Source of the DNA: Chloroflexota bacterium
GTDB lineage: Bacteria; Chloroflexota; Dehalococcoidia; Tepidiformales; Tepidiformaceae
Reading direction: 5' to 3'
DNA length: 64,000 nt
Assembly: GCA_026705605.1 (NCBI GenBank)
Contig: JAPPAK010000008.1
Location: 62,001 to 126,000, forward strand
Position 1 is the stretch's first letter; every line of letters begins with the position of its first letter. Shown here one piece after another: positions 50,254 to 58,138 of the stretch. The position numbers were made by a program, and so were the translations under genes. The notes under the pieces are model-generated. The model was not told the DNA's origin, did not search any database, and saw only the letters and a program-made list of their open reading frames with translations.

Positions 50254-52026
50254 GTGCACGATCTGGTAATTCGCAACGGCACCATTGTCGACGGGACGGG
50301 AGCGGCTCCCTTCCAGGGCGACATCGCTATCGACGATGGCAGGATCTCCGCCATCGGCCGCATCGAGGCCGAGGGCCGAGAGACGGTCGACGCAACGGGG
50401 CAGATAGTTACCCCGGGCTTCGTCGATATCCACACCCACTTCGACGGCCAGATCACCTGGGACCCGCTGCTCACGCCCTCCTGCTGGCACGGCGTCACCA
50501 CCGTCGTGATGGGGAACTGCGGCGTCGGCTTCGCCCCCGCCGCCCCCAACCGCCACGAGTGGCTGATCGGCCTCATGGAGGGCGTCGAGGACATCCCCGG
50601 CACCGCCCTCTCCGCCGGCATGCAGTGGAACTGGGAGACCTTCCCCGAGTACCTCGACTATCTCGATACCCTGCCCAAGGCCCTCGACGTCGGCACGCAG
50701 GTGCCGCACGGCGCCGTCCGCGCCTACGTAATGGGCGAACGCGGCGCCATGAACGAGCCCGCCAACCCCGAGGACATCCACGAGATGAAGCAGCTCGTGC
50801 GCGAGGGTCTCGAGGCGGGCGCGCTCGGCGTCTCAACCTCCCGCACGATCGCCCACCGCGCCATCGACGGCGTGAACGTTCCCGGCACCTTCGCCGAAGA
50901 GGACGAGATGATGGCCTTCGGCGAGGCCCTCGCCGAGGCCGGCACCGGCGTCTTCGAGCTGGCCCCCGCCGGCGTCACCGGCGACGACATGAACCTCCCC
51001 GACCTCGAGGTCGCCTGGATGCGGCGCGTCTCGGCCGCCACCGGCCGCCCCATTACCTTCGCCCTCGTCCAGCTCGACGCCGAGCCGGACCACTGGAAGC
51101 GGATGTTCGACCTCTCCGAGGAAGCCGTCGCCGAAGGCGCCGACCTCTACCCGCAGGTTACGGCGCGCGCGCCGGGCGTCCTGCTCGGCCTCCAGACGAA
51201 CCACCCCTGGGTGAACGCGCCGACCTTCCAGGAGATCAGCGGTCACTACAAGCTTGGCGCCGGCGACGCCCACCACCTCCGCCGCACCCCCATCGAGGAG
51301 ATCGCGGCCGAGATGAGCAAGCCCGAGGTGAAGGCGAAGCTCATGGAGGAGCTTGGCGCTGCCCATCAGGATATCGCCTTCATCGACCTCGCGCGCGTCT
51401 TCCCCATGGAGGAGCCGCTCGACTACGAGCCCCGCCGCGAGGACAGCGTCGCCGCCACCGCCGAGCGCGAGGACCGCGACGCCTACGACCTTTTCTACGA
51501 CCTGATGCTCGAGAACGAGGGCAAGCGCATGTTCTTCGCCCCGACCCTCAACTACACCGAGTTCGACTACGAGGTCGTGCGCAAGATGCTGACGCATCCG
51601 CGCGCCGCCCTCGGTCTCGACGACGCGGGCGCGCACTGCGGCGTCATCTGCGACGCGAGCATGCCCACCTTCATGCTCACGCACTGGGCCCGCGACCGCT
51701 CCCGCGGCGAGGGCCTGCCACTCGAGTTCGCCGTCAAGAAGATGACGAGTGACACCGCCCGTCTCTACGGTCTCCACGACCGGGGCGTCCTCCGCCCCGG
51801 CATGAAGGGCGACGTCAACGTCATCGACCTGGAGCGCCTCCAGCTACGCGCCCCCGAGCTCGCCCACGACCTCCCCGCCGACGGCCGCCGCCTCATCCAG
51901 AAGGCGGAGGGCTTCGTCGCCACGATCGTCAGCGGCGAGGTCATCATGCGAGAGGGCGAGGACACCGGGGCCCGCCCCGGCAAGCTCGTCCGAGGCGAGC
52001 AGCAGCCCGCTGCCAGCGTGAGCTAG
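50254..52026 (+). CDS. D-aminoacylase / N-acyl-D-amino-acid deacylase family amidohydrolase
   Basis: The 590-residue protein starts at GTG 50254, with GGGAGG upstream. It has DLVIRNGTIVDGTGAAPFQGDIAIDDG (urease-like beta-sandwich start), the metal motif TPGFVDIHTHFDGQITWDP, VVMGNCGVGFAP, EALGVSTSR-like EAGALGVSTSRT, and C-terminal LGLDDAGAHCGVICDAS and LRPGMKGDVNVIDLERL. Enzymes of this group deacylate N-acyl-D-amino acids or open cyclic amides. The catalytic aspartate is in LGLDDAGAH. The strong hairpin at 52051 ends its transcript, separating it from the RidA-like gene. Confidence 0.88.
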   Translation: MHDLVIRNGTIVDGTGAAPFQGDIAIDDGRISAIGRIEAEGRETVDATGQIVTPGFVDIHTHFDGQITWDPLLTPSCWHGVTTVVMGNCGVGFAPAAPNRHEWLIGLMEGVEDIPGTALSAGMQWNWETFPEYLDYLDTLPKALDVGTQVPHGAVRAYVMGERGAMNEPANPEDIHEMKQLVREGLEAGALGVSTSRTIAHRAIDGVNVPGTFAEEDEMMAFGEALAEAGTGVFELAPAGVTGDDMNLPDLEVAWMRRVSAATGRPITFALVQLDAEPDHWKRMFDLSEEAVAEGADLYPQVTARAPGVLLGLQTNHPWVNAPTFQEISGHYKLGAGDAHHLRRTPIEEIAAEMSKPEVKAKLMEELGAAHQDIAFIDLARVFPMEEPLDYEPRREDSVAATAEREDRDAYDLFYDLMLENEGKRMFFAPTLNYTEFDYEVVRKMLTHPRAALGLDDAGAHCGVICDASMPTFMLTHWARDRSRGEGLPLEFAVKKMTSDTARLYGLHDRGVLRPGMKGDVNVIDLERLQLRAPELAHDLPADGRRLIQKAEGFVATIVSGEVIMREGEDTGARPGKLVRGEQQPAASVS

Positions 52027-52050
52027 CCAGCCCTCGCGCCAGTCGACTCC

Positions 52051-52083
52051 GGCCCGGGCGACTCCGTCGTCCGGGCCTCTTTT
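52051..52083 (+). terminator. Rho-independent terminator after the amidohydrolase gene
   Basis: GGCCCGG (52051-52057) pairs with CCGGGCC (52071-52077), the loop contains an inner CGAC/GTCG stem, and TCTTTT follows. This is a textbook intrinsic terminator 24 bases after the stop codon. Confidence 0.85.
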
Positions 52084-52126
52084 CGGCCCGTCGCGGATCG
52101 GCTGAGCGCAACTTGAGGAGGGAACC

Positions 52127-52531
52127 GTGGTGACCATTACGCCCATCAATCCCGAGACGCTTCATCGCAACCCCGCGTTTTCGCAAGCGGTCACGGTCGA
52201 TGGTCCCCACCGCACCGTCTATGTGGGCGGCCAGAACGCCGTCGATGTGGACGGAAACGTGGTCGGGCAGGGGGATGTCGAAGCCCAGGCGGAACAGGTG
52301 GCCCGCAACCTCCAGGCCGCCCTCGCGGCCGCGGGCGCGACCCTGGACGACGTCGTGAAGCTCACCATCTACCTGGTTGAGCCTCACTCCGCCTTCCCCG
52401 CCTACGGAGCCTTCCAGCGCGTCTGGGGAATGCCCGCCACCCCTCCCACCATCAGCCTCCTCTACGTCTCCGGCCTCTTCCAGCCCGACTTCCTCCTGGA
52501 GGTCGATGCCGTGGCGGTCATCGCCGCGTAG
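52127..52531 (+). CDS. RidA (YjgF/YER057c/UK114) family protein, catalytic Arg apparently absent
   Basis: The 134-residue protein has the chorismate-mutase-like Rid fold: RTVYVGGQNAVDVDGNVVGQGDVEAQAEQVARNLQAAL and a DDVVKLTIYLVE strand. True RidA deaminases carry an arginine in a PARS/PART-type motif. Here the equivalent stretch reads TPPTISLLYVSGLFQPDFLLEVDAVAV, with no arginine, so it is more like Rid4-Rid7 subfamilies of unsettled role. GTG-GTG start after GAGGAGGG. It lies between the amidohydrolase terminator and the P450 gene. Confidence 0.8.
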   Translation: MVTITPINPETLHRNPAFSQAVTVDGPHRTVYVGGQNAVDVDGNVVGQGDVEAQAEQVARNLQAALAAAGATLDDVVKLTIYLVEPHSAFPAYGAFQRVWGMPATPPTISLLYVSGLFQPDFLLEVDAVAVIAA

Positions 52532-52611
52532 CGTCGAAACCAGCCCCCCAACCCCGCCGCGCGCGGTATGCTTAGTCGCCACACACGAACTGCGCCCCCG
52601 CGGGCGCGGCC

Positions 52612-53952
52612 ATGTATGCACGGGAGCGCTCCATGACCGAGACGATGTACAAGGACATGATCGAGGCAGTCGCCGAGTGTCCGGTGAACCTTGAGGAGGT
52701 CGACCTCTTCAAGCCCGGCCAGCAGGAGCACTGGTTCGACTCCTACAAGATCCTCCACGAGGAAGCGCCTGTCCTGCGCATCCCGGGCGAGGGCACGACT
52801 CCCGGCACCGATGGCTTCATCATCACCAAGTACGACGACATCGCGATGATCATTCGCGATCCCTACACCTTCCCCCAGCCCTCGTACGGCGGAGCCGGCC
52901 TTGAGGTCGAGGAAGAGGACGACCACTCCGTCCTGCTCGACGCGATGGCGCGCAACACGCTCCGTCCCAACATGGAGCTGCACAAGCAGCACCGCATCCA
53001 GCTCACCGACCCCTGGGTCGGCGCGACCGGCGCCCCCCGCCACCGCCCCATGGTCACGCGCTTCGTCGACGAGCTGATCGACAACTGGATCGACCGCGAG
53101 CCCGCCGAGATCGACTTCGTCGAGGAGTTCGCCGCCCCCCTTCCCCAGATGGTGATGACGACCATCCTCGGCTTCCCCTTCGAGGACATGCCCCAGCTCC
53201 GCATCTGGGGCCAGGCGCAGGTTCGCCGCTTCGTCTACGGCAAGGGCCACCGCAACCTGATGAGCGACGAGGAGGAGGCAGACAACGCTCGCGACCTCGG
53301 CGACTTCATGCAGTACGTCCAGAGCCACGTCACGAAGAAGCGCCAGGACCCCAAGGACGACATGACGTCCTTCCTCACGCAGGTCGAGTACATGGGCCGC
53401 AAGCTCACCGACTCCGAGGTCGTGGGCGTGGTCTTCGGCATGCACATCGGCGGGCTGGAGACGACCCAGTACGCCATCGCCGCCGAGGCCGAGCTCCTTG
53501 GTCGCGATCCCGAGCTCTGGGACACGCTCAAGGCGGATCGCTCGAAGATCCGCTTCTTCGTTGAGGAAGGCATGCGCATCCAGGCCCCTACCCAGGGCCT
53601 CTCCACCCGCATGACCGCGAAGGACGTGGAGCTCCGGGGCGTCACGATCCCGAAGGGCTCCATCCTCCACCTACGCTACGGCGCCGCGAACCACGACCCC
53701 GAGGAGTACCCCTGTCCGGCCGATGTCGACCTCTCGCGGCCAAACACCGGCCGCCACATGACGTTCTCGCAGGGCATCCGCGTCTGCCCCGGGGCCGGCA
53801 TCTCGCGCCTCGAGCAGAACATCGCCTGGGAGCGACTCTTCGAGCGCCTCGACGGCATTTCGTTCACCCTCGGGAAGAACGACTTCCGCCACCAGCCCGG
53901 CATCATGCTGGGTCTGTGGGACCTCCACCTCAACTTCGAGAAGGCGAAGTAG
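52612..53952 (+). CDS. Cytochrome P450
   Basis: The 446-residue monooxygenase has the I-helix GMHIGGLETTQYAIAAEAELL (oxygen-activation region reading GGLETT), the K-helix ExxR in EEGMRIQAPTQGLSTRMT, and the heme-binding loop MTFSQGIRVCPGAGISRLEQ with the ligand Cys near residue 392. It is soluble, with no membrane anchor, as in bacterial P450s that rely on ferredoxin partners. No ferredoxin gene adjoins. The ATG at 52612 or 52633 may be used; GGGAG precedes the second. Substrate unknown. Confidence 0.93.
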   Translation: MYARERSMTETMYKDMIEAVAECPVNLEEVDLFKPGQQEHWFDSYKILHEEAPVLRIPGEGTTPGTDGFIITKYDDIAMIIRDPYTFPQPSYGGAGLEVEEEDDHSVLLDAMARNTLRPNMELHKQHRIQLTDPWVGATGAPRHRPMVTRFVDELIDNWIDREPAEIDFVEEFAAPLPQMVMTTILGFPFEDMPQLRIWGQAQVRRFVYGKGHRNLMSDEEEADNARDLGDFMQYVQSHVTKKRQDPKDDMTSFLTQVEYMGRKLTDSEVVGVVFGMHIGGLETTQYAIAAEAELLGRDPELWDTLKADRSKIRFFVEEGMRIQAPTQGLSTRMTAKDVELRGVTIPKGSILHLRYGAANHDPEEYPCPADVDLSRPNTGRHMTFSQGIRVCPGAGISRLEQNIAWERLFERLDGISFTLGKNDFRHQPGIMLGLWDLHLNFEKAK

Positions 53953-53967
53953 CACGCGAGGAAGGCC

Positions 53968-54195
53968 GTGGCCGAATCCGATTCCGTAAAGGAACTTGCG
54001 CGACTCGCCCGTGAGGCGGCGAAGGTGCGGTGGGGCCCCGAAGACACCGGCGCCGCTCCCGTCCTGCCCGGCAAGGAGAAGCGCAGCGAAGAGGCCGATC
54101 CCGAGCGCATGTCCGGCGACCAGGAGCGCGAGGTCCTGAAGGCGCTCGACCCCTTCTGGACCCGCGGCATCGTGAAGCCCGAGGACGAGGGCTAG
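53968..54195 (+). CDS. Small acidic soluble protein downstream of the P450
   Basis: The 75-residue GTG-initiated protein begins VKELARLAREAAKVRWGPEDTGAAP-like amphipathic helix and is rich in Glu, Lys and Asp, ending TRGIVKPEDEG. It has no cysteines, so it is not a ferredoxin. It follows the P450 stop by 15 bases and precedes a strong terminator, so the two genes form one unit. I do not recognise a family. Confidence 0.6.
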   Translation: MAESDSVKELARLAREAAKVRWGPEDTGAAPVLPGKEKRSEEADPERMSGDQEREVLKALDPFWTRGIVKPEDEG

Positions 54196-54272
54196 GCCTC
54201 CGCGCGGTTGCGGGAGAAACCGCCGCGCGCGATACTGTCTGTACCCCCCCAGTTGCTTAGGTGGCTGGGATC

Positions 54273-54300
54273 GAGGCCCGCTTCGGCGGGCTTCTTGTTT
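54273..54300 (+). terminator. Rho-independent terminator with UUCG tetraloop after the P450 operon
   Basis: GAGGCCCGC pairs with GCGGGCTTC around a TTCG loop, and TTCTTGTTT follows. The stem is stable and the tail is U-rich. It lies about 80 bases after the small acidic protein gene. Confidence 0.85.
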
Positions 54301-54301
54301 G

Positions 54302-54916
54302 CTACCAGCCCTCTGGTCTCCGTATTACACCTCGCTCGTCGTGCAACTCGTCGGGCAGTTGGCAGTCGGCGATGACCCGCTTTCGTAGCTGCCTGGCGGC
54401 TGTTCCCACGAGCCGTCGTGACCTCTTGCTGGGCGGATGGGGATTGACGATCTGGACGGTGACGCCGCGCTCTTCCTGAACAACCCGAACCGGCTCCGCC
54501 AGGTCGGAGTCGTTGCTGATGACCACAGCTGTGTCGCAGCGCCCGCGAAAGGCGTCCACGAGGAGATGCGTGGCAAGGTTCACATCGGAGCCCTTCTCTT
54601 CCGTCCGTAGCACTTCCACTATGACGCTCTTGTCAGAGGCGAGCGGCAGGCGAGTGGCCCGTGTAACGAAGTGCCCATAGTGAATCTCGATGAGCGGATT
54701 CGTCGCCAACGCTCTCAGGTAGGCCGCCTGCCGCACAGGACGCTGGGGATCGTCCGCGTGCGCAGTCACCCGTGCCGTGAAGTAGCGAATCTTCGCGATC
54801 TCGTCGCGAGGCAATAACCGGCGGCAGACTGCCTCCAGATCCACCCACTTGTAGGGCGTCCCCTTGACGGCCCCGTAGTAGAAGTTGAACCCGTCGATGT
54901 AGACAATGGTGGCCAC
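54302..54916 (-). CDS. NYN-domain (PIN-like) putative ribonuclease
   Basis: The 204-residue protein has the LabA/DUF88 NYN fold: VYIDGFNFYYGAVK with the first catalytic aspartate (Asp8), EKGSDVNLATHLLVDA with the second acidic group, and DTAVVISNDSDLAEPVRVVQ with the SNDSD triad. These are the metal-binding positions of NYN nucleases, which cut RNA or single-stranded DNA. Base composition looks lower in G+C than the neighbours, so it may be laterally acquired. It is transcribed toward the P450 terminator. Confidence 0.88.
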   Translation of the reverse strand: MATIVYIDGFNFYYGAVKGTPYKWVDLEAVCRRLLPRDEIAKIRYFTARVTAHADDPQRPVRQAAYLRALATNPLIEIHYGHFVTRATRLPLASDKSVIVEVLRTEEKGSDVNLATHLLVDAFRGRCDTAVVISNDSDLAEPVRVVQEERGVTVQIVNPHPPSKRSRRLVGTAARQLRKRVIADCQLPDELHDERGVIRRPEGW

Positions 54917-54961
54917 GGAGAAGCAAGTATATGCACACAGAGTGAAGGCGCTGCCCCGCCT

Positions 54962-56044
54962 CTACCCCCACTGCAACGCGAGCTCGTCGCCGAAGAAGGC
55001 GGCGAGCCGCTCCGCCTCTGCCCCAGCCGCCTCCCGCACCCCCGACGCGAGCTCCCCGAACGGCTCGATGGTGACCGTCAGCCGTCCCCGTGCCCGTTGG
55101 TGCGACCACACCCCCTCGATGCGCCCATCGGCCAGCAACACCGGCGAGATCCAGCCCTGTGGCCGGTGCACCCGCGCCTTGTACTCCGGTGACAGGATCG
55201 CCGGGACGTCCCGCGCGGAGCCGATGACGTAGGGATCGAAGGCAGGCAGGAGCCGCACGGCGCCCGACGGGGCTGTGCCTGCCATCTCTGCGACCTGCAT
55301 GGCGGGTGCCCAGTGTGGCTCGCCTTCGATATCGATCTCGACCGCCTCGTCTCCCAGAGTCCGAAGGTACCGCGTCGCCTGTGCCGGGTGCCGTGGACCC
55401 CACCAGCGCGAGTACTCGGCGGCCGTCGCCGGTCCGTAGGCGCTCAGGTAGCGGCGCGTCACCTCAGCGAGCGCCTCCTCGGGCGGGGGACCAGGCTTCG
55501 CCCCGATCCACGCGGCCGGGCTGACAAAGGTCACGTTCCGCCCGCGGTTGGGGCCAAAGCAGAGGCTCCCCTGGAACGAGGCGGGCTTCAGGTACGCGCC
55601 CCAGCTGTCCGCCAGCTTCTCCCCAAGCGCCCGCGAACCCGATGCCTCCGCCACCGCCTCGGCCAGTTCGTCGCGAGTCAGCCCCTCCCCGCCAAGCACC
55701 TCCCGTACCGTGTCGAGCAGAAGGTCGCGCTCCTCGGCGGTGATCTTGAAGCCCCGCAGCCAGGCGCCCTTCAGGTAATGATCGTAGGTGTCGAGCGCCG
55801 CCTGCCAGAGGCTGTACTCGGCTGCAGGCAGCAGGTGGAGCGTGCCCCGCATCGCCCACGTCTTCACGAGGCTGCGGTGCTCCCACAGCTCCACGTCGAG
55901 GTCGCCCGGGCGAACCCCTTCGACCCTGGCCCATGCCGCCAGCTCGGCGCTGGAGGCCATCTGCGCCTGCAGCCCGCCCACTGCCCCCACCACCCCGAGC
56001 AGCTCATCGCGCGGTCGCCTGGAGACCAGGTGCTGCCGCTGCAT
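54962..56044 (-). CDS. AlkZ-like (HTH_42) winged-helix DNA glycosylase
   Basis: AlkZ-family proteins unhook interstrand crosslinks or remove alkylated bases. From the ATG at 56044 the protein is 360 residues with the QxQ catalytic motif in GLQAQM (Gln26 and Gln28), LVKTWAMRGTLHLLPAAEYSLW, SWGAYLKPASFQGSLCFGP, and DAVEIDIEGEP and LPAFDPYVIGSARDV near the C-terminus. These are HTH_42 signatures. Upstream in frame lies AERANLSWASVLAWR, which resembles the start of family members, yet there is no standard start codon there. The stop of the preceding gene overlaps an ATA codon at 56090-56092. Confidence 0.85.
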   Translation of the reverse strand: MQRQHLVSRRPRDELLGVVGAVGGLQAQMASSAELAAWARVEGVRPGDLDVELWEHRSLVKTWAMRGTLHLLPAAEYSLWQAALDTYDHYLKGAWLRGFKITAEERDLLLDTVREVLGGEGLTRDELAEAVAEASGSRALGEKLADSWGAYLKPASFQGSLCFGPNRGRNVTFVSPAAWIGAKPGPPPEEALAEVTRRYLSAYGPATAAEYSRWWGPRHPAQATRYLRTLGDEAVEIDIEGEPHWAPAMQVAEMAGTAPSGAVRLLPAFDPYVIGSARDVPAILSPEYKARVHRPQGWISPVLLADGRIEGVWSHQRARGRLTVTIEPFGELASGVREAAGAEAERLAAFFGDELALQWG

Positions 56045-56088
56045 GCGCCACGCGAGGACGCTCGCCCAGCTGAGGTTCGCGCGCTCCG

Positions 56089-57201
56089 CTATGGGTCCCC
56101 TCCGAACCGGGCCGGGTCGAACGGTGTCAGGTCGACCTCGCTGCTGTGCCCCTCGGTGATCAGCTCCGCCATGGCTTCGCCGGTGGCAAGCGAGAGGATG
56201 ATGCCCTTACGCCCGTGCCCCGTGGCCACGTACGCCCCTTCCCGACCGGGCGCGGCGCCGATGATGGGTAGACCGTCGCCCGATACCGGGCGGAGGCAGG
56301 CCGTCTGGTTGACCACCAGCATCCCCTCGAGTCTGGACGTGAACCGCGCCAGCGTTGCGAGCACGTAGTCGCGTGCTGCTTCCGTCGGTTCCGCGTCGAA
56401 TCCCTCCTCTTCCTCCGTTGCCCCGATGTGCACCAGGCCGGTCGGGCGCGTCACGACGTAGTGACCGTGCATGTCCGAGAAGCCTCCCGGTGGAGGCTCG
56501 ACTGCGGGCTCCAGGTGCACGATCTGCCCCTTGAGGGGACGCACCGGTATTGGCAGGTCGAGCCACGCCGCGGCCCGCACCGACCACGGGCCCAACGCAA
56601 TCACCGTGGCGTCGGCCGTGATGACCCCGTCCTCCAGCTCTACGCCGTCCACGTAGTCCGCTCCCCCTACGAGCCCCACCGCCCGCCCCATGCGCAGCGA
56701 GGCGCCCATGCTCTGCGCGCTCTCAAGCAGTCGGTTGGTGAACTTGTCGGAGTCGATCTGCGCCGTGGGCTGCGCGAGCACAGCCGCCACGGGCTGGTCG
56801 AGCCACGGGCAACGCTCCGCCAGTTCCTCGAGCGGGATCGGCTCGGCGCTCAGGTGCTCGGCGCGAGCAAGCAAGTCGGCTGCCTCGTCCTCGTCCCGGG
56901 CGACGAGGCATGTCGTGTACGGCATGAAGTCGTAGGTTGCGGGGCCGTCCAGCAGATCCGCCACGGTTCGGTGGAGCGCCACGCTCCTCGCGAGCATCGG
57001 CGGAAGGGCTCCGGTCCGGTCGTCGTCGTGGGGCAGGCCCGGCGACAACAGACCCGCCGACTTCCCGCTCGCGCCGTAGGCGACCTCGTTGCCCTCGATG
57101 ACAAGCGGCTGCACGCCCCGCTGCGCGAGAAAGTACGCGATCGCCGCCCCGATCACGCCCCCACCCACGATCGCGACATCCACGTGCTGGTTCGGGCTCA
57201 C
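56089..57201 (-). CDS. FAD-dependent oxidoreductase of the DAO (glycine/D-amino-acid oxidase) family
   Basis: The 370-residue protein has DVAIVGGGVIGAAIAYFLAQRG (FAD-binding, from residue 8), GASGKSAGLLSPGLPHDD, TVIALGPWSVRAAAWL, and the C-terminal VNQTACLRPVSGDGLPIIGAAP and ATGHGRKGIILSLATG ADP-loop typical of the family. It oxidises a D-amino acid, glycine or sarcosine-like substrate; ThiO-type activity cannot be excluded but thiamine genes are absent. It precedes the AlkZ-like gene with overlapping stop/ATA. Confidence 0.88.
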   Translation of the reverse strand: MSPNQHVDVAIVGGGVIGAAIAYFLAQRGVQPLVIEGNEVAYGASGKSAGLLSPGLPHDDDRTGALPPMLARSVALHRTVADLLDGPATYDFMPYTTCLVARDEDEAADLLARAEHLSAEPIPLEELAERCPWLDQPVAAVLAQPTAQIDSDKFTNRLLESAQSMGASLRMGRAVGLVGGADYVDGVELEDGVITADATVIALGPWSVRAAAWLDLPIPVRPLKGQIVHLEPAVEPPPGGFSDMHGHYVVTRPTGLVHIGATEEEEGFDAEPTEAARDYVLATLARFTSRLEGMLVVNQTACLRPVSGDGLPIIGAAPGREGAYVATGHGRKGIILSLATGEAMAELITEGHSSEVDLTPFDPARFGGDP

Positions 57202-57271
57202 AGTGCCTCCCCCGTGAGTCTGTCACGGAGCAGGCCGCAGGGACAGGAAGAGGATGGCCGGGACAGCAAGA

Positions 57272-57293
57272 AGCCAGGGCGATTGCCCTGGCT
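57272..57293 (-). terminator. Hairpin terminator after the tandem-repeat secreted protein gene
   Basis: AGCCAGGGC (57272-57280) pairs perfectly with GCCCTGGCT (57285-57293). On the minus strand it lies 36 bases after the stop at 57330 and is followed by TCTTGCTGT. Confidence 0.6.
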
Positions 57294-57329
57294 CCCTGGT
57301 GCTAGCCGTCTGGAGGCGAGGTGGCAGCG

Positions 57330-58091
57330 CTACTCCAGTTCAACGTCCACCGGAATCAGGTCGTCACTCCGCTCAAAGCGGCCGCTGCCGAAGACAGACA
57401 TGCTGAGTGGACCGTCGTCATCGTGCGTTGTCCAGCTGCCGCCCTCGGGTCGCGTACTGAGGTAAAGGTTGTCGGGGTTGCTGGTGCTCCGCCACACGGC
57501 CACGTGGACGGTCGCGGTGGATCCATTCCCTAGGTCGACGTCTACCGGAATCAGGTCGTCACTCCGCTCGAAGCGGCCACTGCCGAAGACGGACATGCTA
57601 AGGGGACCGTCGTCGTCATGCGTCGTCCAGGATCCACCCTCGGGCCGCGTGCTCAGGTAGAGGTTGTCGGGGTTGCTGGTGCTCCGCCACACGGCCACGT
57701 GGACAGTTGCGACACGGGTCTCTGGCGCCAGTGTCAGGTTCAGCGTTACGGGACCGCTTCCACCGTGCTGCGCGGTCTGGGCAGCAGCTTGTCCCCCGAT
57801 CTCGAAGCGGATGTCGGGCCCCGCGCAACCGTCACGCGTGGTGCCGTTGTGAACGGCCACGAAGTACCGCGTCACACCCGCCCTGTCAAAGGTCTCGGCG
57901 GGCTGGTTGTTGCAGAGCGTGTCGCCGACGTACGCCTCCACGCTCAACCCCGTAGCTACGTCCCCATCAGGGCCGGTTACGGTTCCCGTGAAGACCGATG
58001 GGGGGCTGGGTTGCGCCAAAGCAACCGTCACGAAGGAAAGTGCGAGCGCCGCAACTGCAGCGGTCAGAATCCAGGGCTTCATTCTATTCAT
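57330..58091 (-). CDS. Secreted protein with two nearly identical 65-residue repeats
   Basis: The 253-residue product has a signal peptide (hydrophobic residues 7-25, cleavage after ALAQP). A carbohydrate- or carboxypeptidase-regulatory-like domain follows, with VFTGTVTGPDGDVATGLSVEAYVGDTLC, then two repeats beginning TVHVAVWRSTSNPDNLYLST and continuing SWTTHDDDGPLSMSVFGSG and RFERSDDLIPVDV. The repeats are identical in protein over about 57 residues but differ at about 18 bases, all silent. Function is unknown; the DxxxDNLYLST/DDDGPL pattern suggests a calcium- or surface-binding beta repeat. No cell-wall anchor is seen. It follows ctaB by 47 bases. Confidence 0.75.
   Translation of the reverse strand: MNRMKPWILTAAVAALALSFVTVALAQPSPPSVFTGTVTGPDGDVATGLSVEAYVGDTLCNNQPAETFDRAGVTRYFVAVHNGTTRDGCAGPDIRFEIGGQAAAQTAQHGGSGPVTLNLTLAPETRVATVHVAVWRSTSNPDNLYLSTRPEGGSWTTHDDDGPLSMSVFGSGRFERSDDLIPVDVDLGNGSTATVHVAVWRSTSNPDNLYLSTRPEGGSWTTHDDDGPLSMSVFGSGRFERSDDLIPVDVELE
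57346..57707. repeat. 195-bp period direct repeat coding for WRST/DDDGPL repeats
   Basis: Copies run from 57346 to 57512 and from 57541 to 57707, offset by 195 bases (65 codons). They differ at roughly 18 positions, each in a silent codon position, including a serine encoded as AGC in one copy and TCC in the other. Confidence 0.85.
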
Positions 58092-58138
58092 GGGGGTGGT
58101 CGACTCCTGCGTGAGTTTTGCCGCCGGTTTTGCGTAGG

